A DNA stretch of 64,000 bases from Anadara kagoshimensis (lineage: Eukaryota; Mollusca; Bivalvia; Arcoida; Arcidae), in NCBI GenBank assembly GCA_021292105.1, contig CM037874.1, positions 8,613,653 to 8,677,652 of the forward strand, read 5' to 3'. A program made the position numbers and the translations under genes. Positions within the stretch are counted from its first letter, which is position 1. Each line of letters opens with the position of its first letter. Below the pieces are notes generated by a model that did no database searches, was not told where the DNA came from, and saw nothing but the letters and a program-made list of their open reading frames with translations. Shown here piece after piece: positions 36,929 to 48,556 of the stretch.

Positions 36929-38612
36929 ATTCAATTTTTCTTACATATATATATTAAAACGTAAGTTACTTACTTTGCTAAGTGTGAGCATAAATTGTTA
37001 CGCCTGGAGAGATTTTCCACAGTTCTTAAATCAATTACTTCATAGCACAGCAACAAAAACATTTAACAACAACGTCATAAGGCAAATAACAAACCATGGA
37101 CAAAATTTGAGAAAAAATATTGAAAATATATAAATCTAAATATCACATAATTTACGTAACCGCGGTATTGATTTGTGATTTTTTGGCGGGGGAGTATAGA
37201 CTTTGTTTTACAAAAATTGTTAATTACTCATTATGTGAAGTCAAATAATCTATTATTCTGTCTGAAATGTAGAGAATATGTATCTAAATGACATGCTCCT
37301 GCTTATAACCAAAGCAAAGGAAGACCACTTGCACCAAACACGAGGCCAGGTGACAGGGATTGGTAATCACTTCTTTACCTGATTACCTTAAATGGTAAAA
37401 TACGTCAGATTAAATGAATCTTGTGTGTTAACTTTTTCGAATAATGTAGCCTTTATTTCTTTCCTTTACTCTGTAACTAAATACATTTCAATTTAATTTA
37501 AACACATACTGTCACATTTTACAAGAAAATAGAATCTCACAGCGCTCTTAATATGGGACTGGTTTTTCTGGACAAGAATGTTAACAAACTTATTAAAGAT
37601 TTCTTAAGTTCCGTTTGTCAATGCAAAACGTTTTTTTAAAAGATGTAGACCGAAATCGTTTATTTTCAGCGAAGTGTAACTTCTTTGGTAGGCATAAAAA
37701 TCGATAGATATCCTTAACTGATAATGAGAAAATATATTTCAATAATCTTTTAAAATAAATTTTAGAATGAAATATTCGTTGAATTTATAATCTAATAAAT
37801 CAAAAAGTGCATAATATCCCCTTAAAGGACTTCTAGTAAACGTATATAAAATGCATCTTCTAACTTTCTGTAGATCAGAGTTTCCTATTTCAAGATGCCA
37901 ATGTTTCGTAATAGGCACTTAAGTCATCTGTATTCAAAATAACAATTTGATATCGTCATGACTGTATTCATGATTAAGGCCTGAAAAATTTGTATTCAAG
38001 AAAGATGTATGTATTGACAAAGGGTTAAACTTTGACCTTTATTGTAGAATTACGTCTGATACAATAAGAGCGAAACTACGTAACTAAATATCCATACAAT
38101 TATAGACCAATGGACCTTACGATTGCGCTCTGGTTGTTGCAATTACACATCAGGTTAAAAAGCCTCCTCCATTATTTATTTTAATGCTTATAATTGATAG
38201 TGTTAATGTATATTTATTAATACAAGTTGTTTTTATGCTTTGGTTTTTGATTAATATTCCTAAATTAAACAAAAAAGACGGAAGTGACCAAGAAAAATAT
38301 TGTCTATTTACAGAAAACGTAATTGCAGACTAAAAGGGAATGTATATTTCTTAAAACAATAACCAATAATGACGGTCTATTGCGTAGTATTGTCTATTGC
38401 GTAGTGTTGTAGGTAGACTTTGGAGGTAAACCCATTAACTATAAAAGTAAAAAATCCTTACATTACGGAATAAAACAAACGGGACATTTAAAAAAGACAA
38501 TGGGTACAAATCGGGAATGTCATCGATTCCACGATCGGAAAACTGCGTTACCCTGGATAAAGATGAATAATATTTTTTCGTATTTCTTTCATACTTTAAT
38601 TTTGATAACACA
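36929..38612. other. no gene; one doubtful tail relic
   Basis: GAGGCCAGGTGACAGGG near 37340 may be a strongly decayed minus-strand tail (about 37300-37390). Otherwise nothing assignable. Confidence 0.35.
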
Positions 38613-38712
38613 TGTTGGGGTATACCTAGCTAAACAGGAGGAGCTTAGCCTTCCGAATCATCCGGTTTCACTTCCCTGGTGGAGGTTCACATGTCCTTGC
38701 TTGAATTGCGTA
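38613..38712 (+). mobile_element. Penelope-like 3' tail, both ends missing
   Basis: CTAGCTAAACAGGAGGAGCT, TTCACTTCCCTGGTGGAGG and TTCACATGTCC follow the UTR order. Lies 0.3 kb before a hammerhead unit in the same orientation. Confidence 0.75.
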
Positions 38713-38920
38713 CACATTGTATTCAACGAATTTAATAAACTCAATATTACGTGAACACGAATTTATTTTTTCCATCTGTAAAGTTATTTTTTGCCTAAAC
38801 AAAAATGTATGTAAAGTCAAGCTAACTGTTAAATGACGACATAATACGTAACAACAATCGTATGATATCAATGGCTATTGATACATATGTGGTATGACAC
38901 TAGTGTAATGTATTTTAATT

Positions 38921-39272
38921 TTCTTAGCTAAATTTGGTAAAATATTTGTATTTCACAATTTAGTTAAAACACTACTAATGAGGAAATGTATTCCGAAACG
39001 ACCGTCTGGCGCTATTACATTAACATCTGTATAGTTTGTTATTTCAATCACCGGGCCGATATCTCTGTTAGCAGACAAAACATTCCGGAGGATATCATAA
39101 ACTCACAAGGCAATAAATATAAAAATCCTCAGCAACTAAGATATACACCCTCATGCAAAGTATTTCCTTAGCTAATTTGGTCAAATATATTTCGTTCCTT
39201 TGGATAGTATTTTCTTGTTAAATATTTAGGTTTGTCTATTGTTGTAAAATTAACACTGATCTTATATGTTAT
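38921..39272 (+). mobile_element. decayed hammerhead repeat dimer
   Basis: Plus strand: end of one unit, hammerhead relic at 38968-39013, inner unit (TTTCAATCACCGGGCCGATA, CATGCAAAGTATTTCC), then TTTGTCTATTGTTGTAAAAT at 39231-39250. That last stretch is the 3' side of a second hammerhead whose core is deleted. The GTC-to-GTC spacing is 230, against 330 at the 48.6-kb locus, consistent with a deletion of about 100 bases. Confidence 0.75.
38968..39013 (+). ncRNA. hammerhead ribozyme relic
   Basis: Core reads CTAATGA instead of CTGATGA. Stem II is GGAAATGTATTCC. GAAACGACCGTC is kept. Stem I 3' strand is TGGCGCT. The lost core G should abolish activity. Confidence 0.7.
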
Positions 39273-39734
39273 GACCTATTTTTTTTTTTGGGGGGGGGTG
39301 ATTATAAAATGAAAAATGCCTTAATTTTAGTATTTAGGCATTTAGCTGGTTTAAAGACTGATAACGCTAAAAATAAAGATCAATGAGGAAATAACCCTAA
39401 ATTTGTAAAGAGGTCCTGATCACTTCTCCTGTGTATACTGGTCATGGTTTTACGTTTTAAAACAAAAGTGCCTGACTGTTTCTACTGAAGCGTATTATAT
39501 CGTCGTGGCAGGGTATTACCCGGTTATCTCTATCTAAATTATATAAAGCTGCTGACAAATAAGTTGTTTACTCGATGATATTGGAAGCCTTGCCGTATCA
39601 AGGACCTACAAAGAATTTATTGCCGCCATCACATTATATTGATATGTACAATGTCTGTATTTTATTTAAAATTATTTTTTGATATATTTCAAGTCCCATA
39701 CTTCGATGTTTTTATTCTTATTTTTAATTTTACA

Positions 39735-39895
39735 TATGGCGGGCGTAGCTTGCTAAACGGGAAATACTTGTCCTTCTAGAGTCCCCTTGCATAACTTCCC
39801 CATGTGGATTTAACTCGTTTATCTAAAATGGTTAGCTTGCAAAACCTTTACGTTGTTTTTTGTGATTTGAACATGAATGTTAACATGTATTGAAA
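39735..39895 (+). mobile_element. Penelope-like 3' tail, degenerate
   Basis: Plus-strand UTR: ATGGCGGGCGTAGCTTGCTA, ACTTGTCCTTCTAGAGTCCC and AAAACCTTTACGTTG then TGTGATTTGAACATG. Confidence 0.72.
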
Positions 39896-40404
39896 AAAAC
39901 TGCATTTGGCATTAAATCGTTATGCCTGCCCATCGTATCATCAATTTAAAAGCTAACATTATCGATAATAACATAGTCACGTTAAGATTTTATTTTATTT
40001 TGTATGATCCAATCTAATGAGGGATTTGTTTAAAAATACAAATAATATCCAGATTTTCTAAAAGAAAACATTTAAATAATTTTAATATGAGAAAAAAGTC
40101 GATGACGATCGTAATTAGGATTCATTTGGATTTCAGAAGAAAAATTATAAAAGCTTTCTGTCTCTCAGTAGGTAGAGAAATCTGTTATATTGGCCATTAG
40201 TGACTCCCGTAGATATAGTCTGTTAAGATATTAATATTAAGGTGTAAGATGTATAAATAATAACTGTTTGCATATAATCTGCTTTGAGTTGATAATTAAT
40301 CGAGGTTAAATAGGTTAGACTAATATAAACCTTTGATATACTGAAATCATTTACTTTTACAAGCAATTTTAGGTTAAAAGATTTTCTATTGTTTAATTCT
40401 AACA

Positions 40405-41733
40405 GACATACACAACAAATATGTAGTTGTTTCAGCTAATAAGGCTTCCAACAACATTATTCTCCTTTGTAAGAGATTCTACCTTGAATGTTTTATTAAG
40501 GAGCTTGGGTTAGATAGTATATCAAATAACCCTGCATATACTAGAACTAATGTTACCAAAGATGAAGTTCTTTCCAATTATAGGGGAGTTCTCGAGTCTT
40601 TCGGTAGCAATCTTAAAGAGGAAGATCTTGATCTTACTTACTTGTATTGGATTCCTAAACTCCATAAAAATCCATACAAGAAAAGATATATAGCAGGCTC
40701 ATCTAAATTTACTACTAAATCATTATCGGTAACTCTAACACAAATTTTGACAATCTTCAAAGATGGTCTTCAGTCTTATTCAGAAAAAAGTATATTCTAC
40801 GTCTGGAATCAACCAAATGTGGATTTTCAAAAATTCTAAAGAATTACTTGAATATCTTGCTTCTAATACTTTATCTCATATAAACAGTATAAAACATTTG
40901 ATTTTTCTACACTATACACCACTATCCCTCATTCTAAATTGAAAGAACGTCTTAAAGAAATTATTCACTTGTCTTTCTTTTACAAAAACGGTAAGCCAAG
41001 AGACAAATATCTGGTGCTAAACAGGGATTCTGGTTATTTTGTCAAGCACTAACAAATACCATCAACAAAATGTTGGAGTTTTTGATAGATAACATATTTG
41101 TTGTTTTTGGTAAAATATTTTTTCAGCAAAAAATCGGTATACCAATGGGTACAAACTGTGCACCATTGCTTGCTAATATGTATCTTTATTCTTACGAAGC
41201 AGAATTTATGCAGAACCTTGTTAAATCCGGAGAGAAGACTGTCGCCAAATCATTCAACTCAACAGATATATAGATGACGTTCTGTCTCCTAACAATCCTA
41301 AATTTGGAGACTATGTAAATGTCATTTATCCTAGTGAGCTTGAAATAAAAAACACGACTGATCCCTCAAGTTCTGCTTCATATTTAGACTTATACCTGAA
41401 TTATGACGCACACGAAAGGCTGCATTTGAAACTTTATGACAAACGTGATGACTTCAATTTTTCTATTGTCAACTTTCCTGCTTCAATATACCTCCTTCTC
41501 CTGCTTATTGTGTATTTGTTTCCAAATTAATACGCTATGGTAGAGCTTGTTCCCACTACGGGGACTTTCTACAACGAAGTAAGCTGCTTGCAAATAAATT
41601 CTTGACTCAGGGATATTGCAAGCCTAGGCTTTTTAAGCCCCTCAAAACGTTTTATGGCCGTCATCACAGTATTGTTGATAAGTTTGATGTCTCTGTGTCC
41701 AGGATTCCCCTGGATATATTTAACGTCTCGTAG
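40405..41733 (+). pseudogene. Penelope-like reverse transcriptase, broken and 5'-truncated
   Basis: The longest transposon coding remnant in the window. In reading order I see a KYVVVSANKASNNI stretch near the start, YWIPKLHKNP (about 40645), a KTFDFSTLYTTIPHSK stretch (about 40889-40935), IGIPMGTNCAPLLAN (about 41135), the catalytic YIDD (41267-41278), SASYLDLYL and YDKRDDFNFSI. The C-terminus, near 41640-41733, contains FYGRHHSIVDKFDVSVSR and a TAG stop. The PKLHK motif, IPMGT box and YIDD suit Penelope-like RTs. Frames shift at about 40790, in the middle stretch around 40890-41070 and at about 41262, and no GIY-YIG nuclease domain is visible. It begins without a plausible start, so the 5' part is missing. 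It cannot make a working enzyme. Its 3' UTR is the parent sequence of the tails scattered over the window. A non-LTR identity is less likely; assignment to Penelope-like elements is from motifs only. Confidence 0.85.
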
Positions 41734-41936
41734 TTTCATGTTCCTTTCACACAATTTTGATTACACACGTGGCGGGTGTAGCCAGCTAAACAGGAGATGC
41801 TTACCCTTCCGGAGCATCAGGCCTCACTTCCCTGGTGGAAGTTCACGTGTCTAACCTAACTTGTCAGTTCCAAAGTTTTTACTTTGATTCTGGATTGTGA
41901 TTCGGACATGGATTAGTATGTTTGTTTTTGATTAAT
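41734..41936 (+). mobile_element. 3' UTR (tail) of the Penelope-like element
   Basis: Follows the RT stop codon and ends TATGTTTGTTTTTGATT. It contains three short hairpins: GATGCT/AGCATC (41796-41801 with 41813-41818), ACTTCC/GGAAGT (41826-41842) and CAAAGT/ACTTTG (41871-41886). This region is what recurs elsewhere, so it likely contains the 3' signal used for copying. Confidence 0.88.
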
Positions 41937-41937
41937 T

Positions 41938-42196
41938 GCCGTCATCATAATATTTTAATAAATATGATGTCTATGTATTTACCGTGAACATATTGTAAGC
42001 CCCATAATTCCATGTTGCATTTAAGCCTGATTTTACTTACATACGTGGCGGGTTTAGCTAGCTAAGCCGGAGTTGGTTACCCTTCCGGAGCACCCGGCCT
42101 CACTTTCCTGGTATGAGTTTACGTGTTTTACATAACTTGTCAGTTTTAAAGTTTTTACTTTGCTTTGGATTTAGACATAGATTGGTATGTTTGTTC
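41938..42196 (+). mobile_element. Penelope-like 3' end, tandem copy
   Basis: Starts at GCCGTCATCATAATATTTTA (RT C-terminal codons) immediately after the preceding tail and runs through the UTR to TTGGTATGTTTG. More diverged than its neighbour. Head-to-tail arrangement. Confidence 0.86.
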
Positions 42197-42855
42197 ATCA
42201 GTCTATTTCAGATGGAGTTTTTTTCTATATCTGTCATCATGTTAACGTGTTTAACAAATTTGCCAGACCCAACGTATTTACTTTCCTTTGTCGTTTTGAC
42301 ATGGATGTGTTTATTTTTTGTTTATTGCATTCTGGTATTGTTGGGTAAATGATTTGAAAAATAATATGTAATTATGAAATTACCAGAATGGTAAGCACAT
42401 TTCCTATCTAGGTAGATCCCACAACTAAGTGTCGATACATACAATGAGGGCATCTGTCGTAAATGTTGAATTGACTTCTCCCGCTTATGTTTTCTTGGTA
42501 AATTGATGTTACCTAGTGCAAATGTTTAATTGGGAAAACCCTATTCATTGCATAAATGTCTCCATTTTACTTTGCGCTATTCAATCAGTGTAAGCGTGAA
42601 ATTCCTTGCAGTCGTTTATTTTTAAAAGTAAGATAAAAAAGCCTTAGAACATTTATAAAATAAAATTTGGTGAAATAATTGCTAAACTTTGAAAACTAGG
42701 GGGCGTTCAGTCGCTTTTTATAGAAATTATCTCAAACCAAATACTAGTAATAGAAAGTCAGTTGTTTGATTACTTGATACAATAACGGTTCATAAATAGT
42801 TTTTATTCCTTTTTAACAAATATTTAAAATCTGTCTAAATATTTCTGCAGAATTT
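42197..42855. other. no recognisable gene or repeat
   Basis: Nothing assignable. The 79-codon frame at 42113-42352 begins inside the tail. Confidence 0.4.
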
Positions 42856-43625
42856 TAAATATTTCAAGATTCTGCATACGACTATGTGTTAAAACAGATA
42901 CTAGTATAAAAAATTTAATCATTGAACTTGTTTCATATGCAATTGGTGAATAAATATAAATTTCTAAAAATAAAATCTATAGATTGTTCAAAATATACGT
43001 TAAATTTGCATATAGCTAGCTGATTGTTTCCTTATTACTATCATGCGTCTTCACCTACAGCTGTACACTATAGCAATTCTTGATATATTAAGAGCTTAAA
43101 AGGGAAAATTTACCATCCCCTATTTTCAAAAGATTAACTGGATTAAGTTCTGTCTATTGTTTACGTCAGTTTATCCGAAATGTATTCATTCATACGCAGG
43201 TAAAACGTTGTTTCTCCTACACTTCCGTTGTCTAAAAATAAAATGACAGCGTAAATAACAACAAAAGGTATGTTAAGAATTAAGAATGAAGGTTCTGGAA
43301 ATATTTTATGAACTAAAAACCATATGTGATAAAGCTAAACAAACGTCTTACTATTTCAGGTTTGATTTGGGATGTTCATACTGTAATACTGTTCATATGG
43401 ATATATTGCAGTTTATTTTTGTACGAAAAAAGGTTTTTGTCTTATTTTAGTAATTTAGTCTTCAAGCAACGTTCATTTGTAATATACATTTATCAAAACA
43501 ATGATCAAATAAAAAACCAAGATAATACACATTATTTAAAGACATATATATGCTAATTATAATAATTATATAAGAATGTATTTGTATGATATTCGAGTCT
43601 CGTTGAAGTCTCTTTTAAGTAATTT

Positions 43626-43626
<1 letters not shown>

Positions 43627-43657
<31 letters not shown>
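43627..43657. repeat. poly(A) tract of 31
   Basis: 31 consecutive A in copy A. The aligned place in copy B (about 45628-45642) is short and interrupted (CCAAAATACAAAACGC), so the run expanded after duplication or is a sequencing artefact. Confidence 0.95.
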
Positions 43658-43658
<1 letters not shown>

Positions 43659-43971
43659 GCTGATGAAAACTGTTAATGAATCTTTTACACATTTAAATGT
43701 AAATATTAATTTTTTATTTCAAGAAGGTTTCAAGTGGCATATGGTGTCAGCCAAAATTTGGAGAAAAAAGGTGAGGTTTTCCATAATTCTTAAATATGTA
43801 TTTTTATTATTCTAAAAAGAAGTTGAAATTGATATCTATTTTGTTGTTATAATAATTAAAAAAGCACAATTTTAACAAACATTCTTCATCATTGATTTGC
43901 CTAAGAAAAACCACAGATACAACGTATACTAACGTATAATTATTATGTTCTAAATTTAATCAGATGTTCCT

Positions 43972-44118
43972 TTCACACAATGTTGTTTACCCTTCCGGAG
44001 CATCCGGTCTTACTTCCCTGGTGAAAGTTCACGTGTCTAACTGAACGTGTCAGTTCCAAAGTTTTTACTTTGCTTCTGGATTGTGATTCGATCATGGATG
44101 AGTATGTTTGTTTTTGAT
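43972..44118 (+). mobile_element. Penelope-like 3' tail in copy A
   Basis: Begins TTCCTTTCACACAATG, has an internal deletion of the GGCGGGTGTAG part, then CCCTTCCGGAGCATCCGG to TATGTTTGTTTTTGATT. Confidence 0.9.
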
Positions 44119-44434
44119 TGAACATTAGCAGGTAGCTAAATATTTCAAGATTCTGACTATGAGTAGTATAAAAGATTAATAATTGAACTTGTCATGTTTT
44201 ATGTGCCATTGGTGAATTGATACACAATGTCTAAAAATAACATACGTACATTGTATTCAAAATATACGTTAATTTAGTATATAGCTGGCAGATTGTTTCC
44301 TCATTACTATCACGCGTTTTCACCTACACTATAGCAATTCTTAATATATTAAGAGCTTAAAAAGGAAATTTACTATCCCAATTTTAAAAAGATTAAGCGG
44401 ATTAAGTTATGTCTATTGTTCACGTCAATTTATC

Positions 44435-45191
44435 TTACAAGTAATATGTATTTTGTTTAACTTTGTTCATTCTTGAACTGATACAAGGGTGACTGATACA
44501 AGATTCTGTATCAGGTATATGCCTGATACAAGGTCGCGTGCGTTTGTTCGCGGACTACTTCAGATTCGTAGCAATGATGTCATCATATTGGAATGTAACG
44601 TAAACAAAGATCAGGGGTTTCCTGCCTACATTTACTGGTTGCAGTAGAAACCAACAATATTTAAATTGTAAATATGTTCGTCTTTATCCGTAAATAAAAC
44701 AGTAATGTGATTCTTGGCAATGGCGGTACGTTTATTTGTACATAATGTATTTAGTGTTTTCAATTAAATGACTATTCATCTGTTAAAGTAAATGTTCCAT
44801 TCATGTGGATTAAAATGGCACAAAGAACCTCGGAAACCGTCAAAATATAAATAAAAAATAATCGCCATTTCAATTTTCCAAAGATTCAAATTTTAAAAGC
44901 TTGTTGATCACACGTCGGATGTCTAAAATGACGTCCAATGAACTGGCGCTCGTCAATCATGATCCGTGTTTTATACTGTGACTTTACGCACCCCAGAAAA
45001 AGAAAAAAGAAAAAGTACTCACTATGTTTAACTTTAATTAATAATATTAATAATTTTCTCCTAAATTTGTAAACATTGTAAGATAAAAATATCGGCGGCT
45101 CGTCGTGATATCGTCATGGGAACAAGACTCGACTCTGATACAAATCCCGTACATACGAGCATACATAAGATATAAATAATATGTATTTATC
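44435..45191. mobile_element. insertion in copy B, unknown family
   Basis: Absent from copy A, where TTTATCCGAAATGTATTC is continuous. In copy B the flanks repeat ATTTATC on both sides (44428-44434 and 45185-45191), as a target duplication would. Inner ends share TAATATGTATTT (44442-44453 and 45177-45188). GATACAAG-type words recur in the first 120 bases and again near the other end. No coding frame. Family not recognised. Confidence 0.6.
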
Positions 45192-45956
45192 CGAAATGTA
45201 TTCATTCATACGCAGGTAAAACGTTGTTTCTCCTACACTTCCGTTTTTTAAAAATAAAATCGGATTCTACGACCAATGACAGCAACCCAAAGGCTTGTTA
45301 ATAATTAAGAATGACGGTTCTGAAAATATATGATGAAGCTTATAAAGTAAAACAAACGTCTTATCATTTCAGGTTGGGATGTTCATACTGTAATACTGTT
45401 CATATAGATATATTGCAGTTTTTTCGTACGAAAAAAGGTTTTTTGTCTTATTTTAGTAATTTAGTCTTCAAGCAACGTTTATTTGTAATATACATTTATC
45501 AAAACAATGCTCAAATAAAAACCAGAGATAATACACATTGTTTGAAAAAATATATATGCTTATTAATAATTATAGAAGAATATATTTGTATGATATTCGA
45601 GTCTCGTTGAAGTCTCTTTTAAATAATTTCCAAAATACAAAACGCTGATGAAAACTGTAAATGAATCTTCTACACCTTTAACTGTGTAAAACGTTAAATA
45701 TTTATTTCAAGAAGGTTTCAAGTGGCCAATAGTGTCAGCCAAAGAGTGAAGAAAAAGGCGAGGTTTTCCAGAATTCTTAAATATGTATTTTTAAAATCAT
45801 TATTCTAAAAAGAAGTTGAAATTGATATCTATTTTGTTATTATAATAATTAAAAAAGCACAAATTTAACAAAAAATCTTCATCATTGATTTGGCCAAGAA
45901 AAACACAGAAACAACGTATAATAACGTATAATTATTATGTTCTATATTAATCAGAT

Positions 45957-46133
45957 GTTCCTTTCACACAATGTTGTTTACACACGTTGCGGGTGTGGCA
46001 GGAGAAGACGCTTACCCTTCCGGAGCACCCGACCCTACTTCCTTGGTGAAAGTTCTCGTGTCTAACTAAACTTGTCAGTTTCAAAGTTTTTACTTTGCTT
46101 CTGGATTGTGATTCGAACATGGATTAGTATGAA
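45957..46133 (+). mobile_element. Penelope-like 3' tail in copy B
   Basis: Retains the GCGGGTGTGGCAGG part that copy A lacks and is missing the final TTTGTTTTTGATT. The two tails thus decayed independently after duplication. Confidence 0.9.
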
Positions 46134-46145
46134 CATTAGCGGGTA

Positions 46146-47091
46146 CATTTGTTTTTTCTTTTTGAATCATAAGATCTATAAAAACATCTTATGAAACATA
46201 TGAAAAATGTTTAATGTAAAAACAGTAAATTTTTTTACAACAGTCAAACACATTAAACACGAGAATATTATCAAAATAGGTAAATATTTACATGTGATAA
46301 AAGTAGTTCAATATCATATGTTTTTTGACTTCATAAACCATTGTTTTGTACAGTAATAACCTAAATAATCACTTAGAAACACGTTGGTTCTTTGGAATCT
46401 AAATTATACCAGTTAAATAAAAAAGTACATATTAAAACCATTAAAAAGCAGCTTACCTCAATCAGAAATTGTAAGAAAGTCCAGGTAAACATGCAACAAA
46501 ACACATTAGTGAATTATATTGCACTGAACGTGCAGTAGTAGGTTCGAGACAAAGTGCTAACGGGGGATAAACAACTGATTTTTCCAACACGTAACCTTAC
46601 AGCAAACACAGTGTCTGAAGATAAAGGGTCCTAAGTAACATCCATGTAAATAAGTTCATTGGTGTTATTTGCTAGTAATAAGAAAAAACAATTGTTTATG
46701 TTGTAATATGTACTTAGTTAATGTGCTTTCCGGGGTCATCTGAAATTCAGAAGTTAACTCAGAGGTCATAATGTCATATGCACTATTTTTACACATTAAA
46801 TACATCATGAACCAAGTGTTATTATAATACACATTTTTATTACGGCTTGTTGCGATAATTAAAATGTAATAACTATTGAAAGGTATCGTCTTTATTTCCT
46901 GGAGTTTATTAGACAAGTCTAAAAGCAGAATTCTGGCAAGTCATAAATTTTAGAGATCCCACGATGTTGTAATTTATGAAGATATGAATATTTGAATATT
47001 CTATTTCATGGTTGATGTACTTTTACCGCCGAAATATTGCGTATTTCTACACATGAGATATTTATTGTTTATGAAATATTTCTTAAATTCT
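46146..47091. other. no recognisable gene or repeat
   Basis: AT-rich. The frame at 46665-46916 (-) resembles nothing known to me. Confidence 0.4.
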
Positions 47092-47396
47092 TATACAATG
47101 AAGCAACCAGCTTATAAATAAAAAGTTGACCCATTGATATTGCAAGCCTAGGCTTATAAGGGCCCTCAAGAAGTTCTATGGCCGTCATCACAGTGTTGTT
47201 GATACGTTTGATGTCTAGGATTGACCTGGATATGTTACCATGGCCGATGTAGCTAGCTGAAAAGGAGGTACTTACCGTTCCAGAGTACCCGGTCTCACTT
47301 ACCTGATGGAAGTTCATGTGTTTGACCAAATTTGTCAGTTATAAAGTTTTTACTAAGATTTGGGATTGTGATTTGGATATGGATTTGTTTTTGATT
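47092..47396 (+). mobile_element. Penelope-like 3' end: RT C-terminus plus tail
   Basis: Plus strand from the coding stretch equal to 41569 onward (TACAATGAAGCAACCAGCTT), through ATTGCAAGCCTAGGCTTATA, to the tail end TTTGTTTTTGATT. A minus-strand 86-codon frame here is a shadow of the repeat. Confidence 0.87.
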
Positions 47397-48556
47397 CTGT
47401 ATATTTTGTAGTTTTCCCCCGATAAGCTTACTGATAAATATACAATAATACGTATAAATACTTCCTGTACAGTGACTAAAAATTACAGCTAAAACAATAA
47501 AAATAGTTAGCGAGACAAAACCATTAGTTTTATTAAATCAAAAATTCTTTCCCTATCCGTTTTGAATGTCTAACCTATATCATAGAAGTCTCTTATCCTA
47601 CGGAATTGTAGGCAAGGTTAAAAACACATGTATTTATGTTTAAATATCCATATAAATCCATTACACAAAAAACAAAAAAGCTTTTAAAATATTTACATTA
47701 ATCAATTCTAAATAAAGCAAAATAAAACTAAATCTGGTTATAACAAAGTATAAAGTATATAAATAAAAGGGGTGTGAAAAAAGATTAGCAAATTACGTTA
47801 TAATGTCAAAAAAACCCAAAACGTTTATTATTTCTGTTTGATTGGAGATGTCCATTTTATCTCATGTTATGTATTAGACCTTTTCAAATGGAATAAAGGA
47901 CATGGATATATGCGTTATGTAATCAGTATATCTTGTCAAAGCATTTCAAAAAGACACATTTCATCACGATATGATTAAATATTTAAATTCACTGATTCTG
48001 AAAATATACCTACTAATTAGATAAATAGATAAGAAGTTTTCATTAAACTTATATAGTCACGATTTTGTTGGAATGATGATGAATTTCGTTGTAGGCGTAT
48101 TGCCATTGCTATGGAACATTTTCATATTATAATGGTCCAAAATGTATCAATGTATTTTCCAACTGATCTTTATAACGAAGGAGGCTCAGTGGTTTGAATT
48201 GATTTCTTAAGAATCACAGGTTCTTTTGCTACCTGAAATCAAATCCTATTTGATACGATAAAAAGTTTCAATTAATCAAGAAACAGAAAATCCTGGTACA
48301 TTAAACAGTTTGCACTTTATTTTTCTATCTTATTAAGAATGTTTTATTTTGTAGTTTTACGCGTTTTTTGTTTTTACTTTATAAGGTCATAATCACGGGT
48401 ATAGGCCGTCTAGTGTTTTGAGAACTTAATATATTGTTGCAAACGCCATGATCTACATATGGGTAGTCTTAACAATTGCAATTTGATAATATATATCACA
48501 TAAATATATTTATTAATATAGCATTATGCTTGTGTTGTTGGTGCTGTTGTGAATTA
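47397..48556. other. no recognisable gene or repeat
   Basis: Nothing assignable before the hammerhead unit. Confidence 0.4.

Larger units (their letters stand above)
42856..44120 (+). repeat. tandem segmental duplication, copy A
   Basis: About 1.26 kb, aligning with 44137-46135 at roughly 85-90% by eye. Shared landmarks: AAATATTTCAAGATTCTG, TTAAGAGCTTAAAA, TTTATCCGAAATGTATTC, ACTTCCGTT, TTCATACTGTAATACTGTTC and a Penelope-like tail as the last part. The duplication therefore post-dates that tail insertion. No gene identified inside. Confidence 0.9.
44137..46135 (+). repeat. tandem segmental duplication, copy B
   Basis: Second copy, about 2.0 kb because of a 0.76-kb insertion at 44435-45191. 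Without it, about 1.24 kb. It ends with its own copy of the tail. The junction text GAACATTAGCRGGTA follows both tails, showing the duplicated unit extended past the tail. Confidence 0.9.

Noticed and set aside
41863-41872. CTTGTCAGTTC in the tail as a hammerhead core
   Set aside because: Neither strand of the tail has CTGATGA with GAAA at suitable spacing. The ribozyme belongs to the adjacent repeat unit.
43326-45610. Similar frames in duplicated copies A and B (shared FLSYFSNLVFKQR)
   Set aside because: The similarity follows from DNA duplication. The upstream parts are in different frames, so selection on a protein is not indicated.
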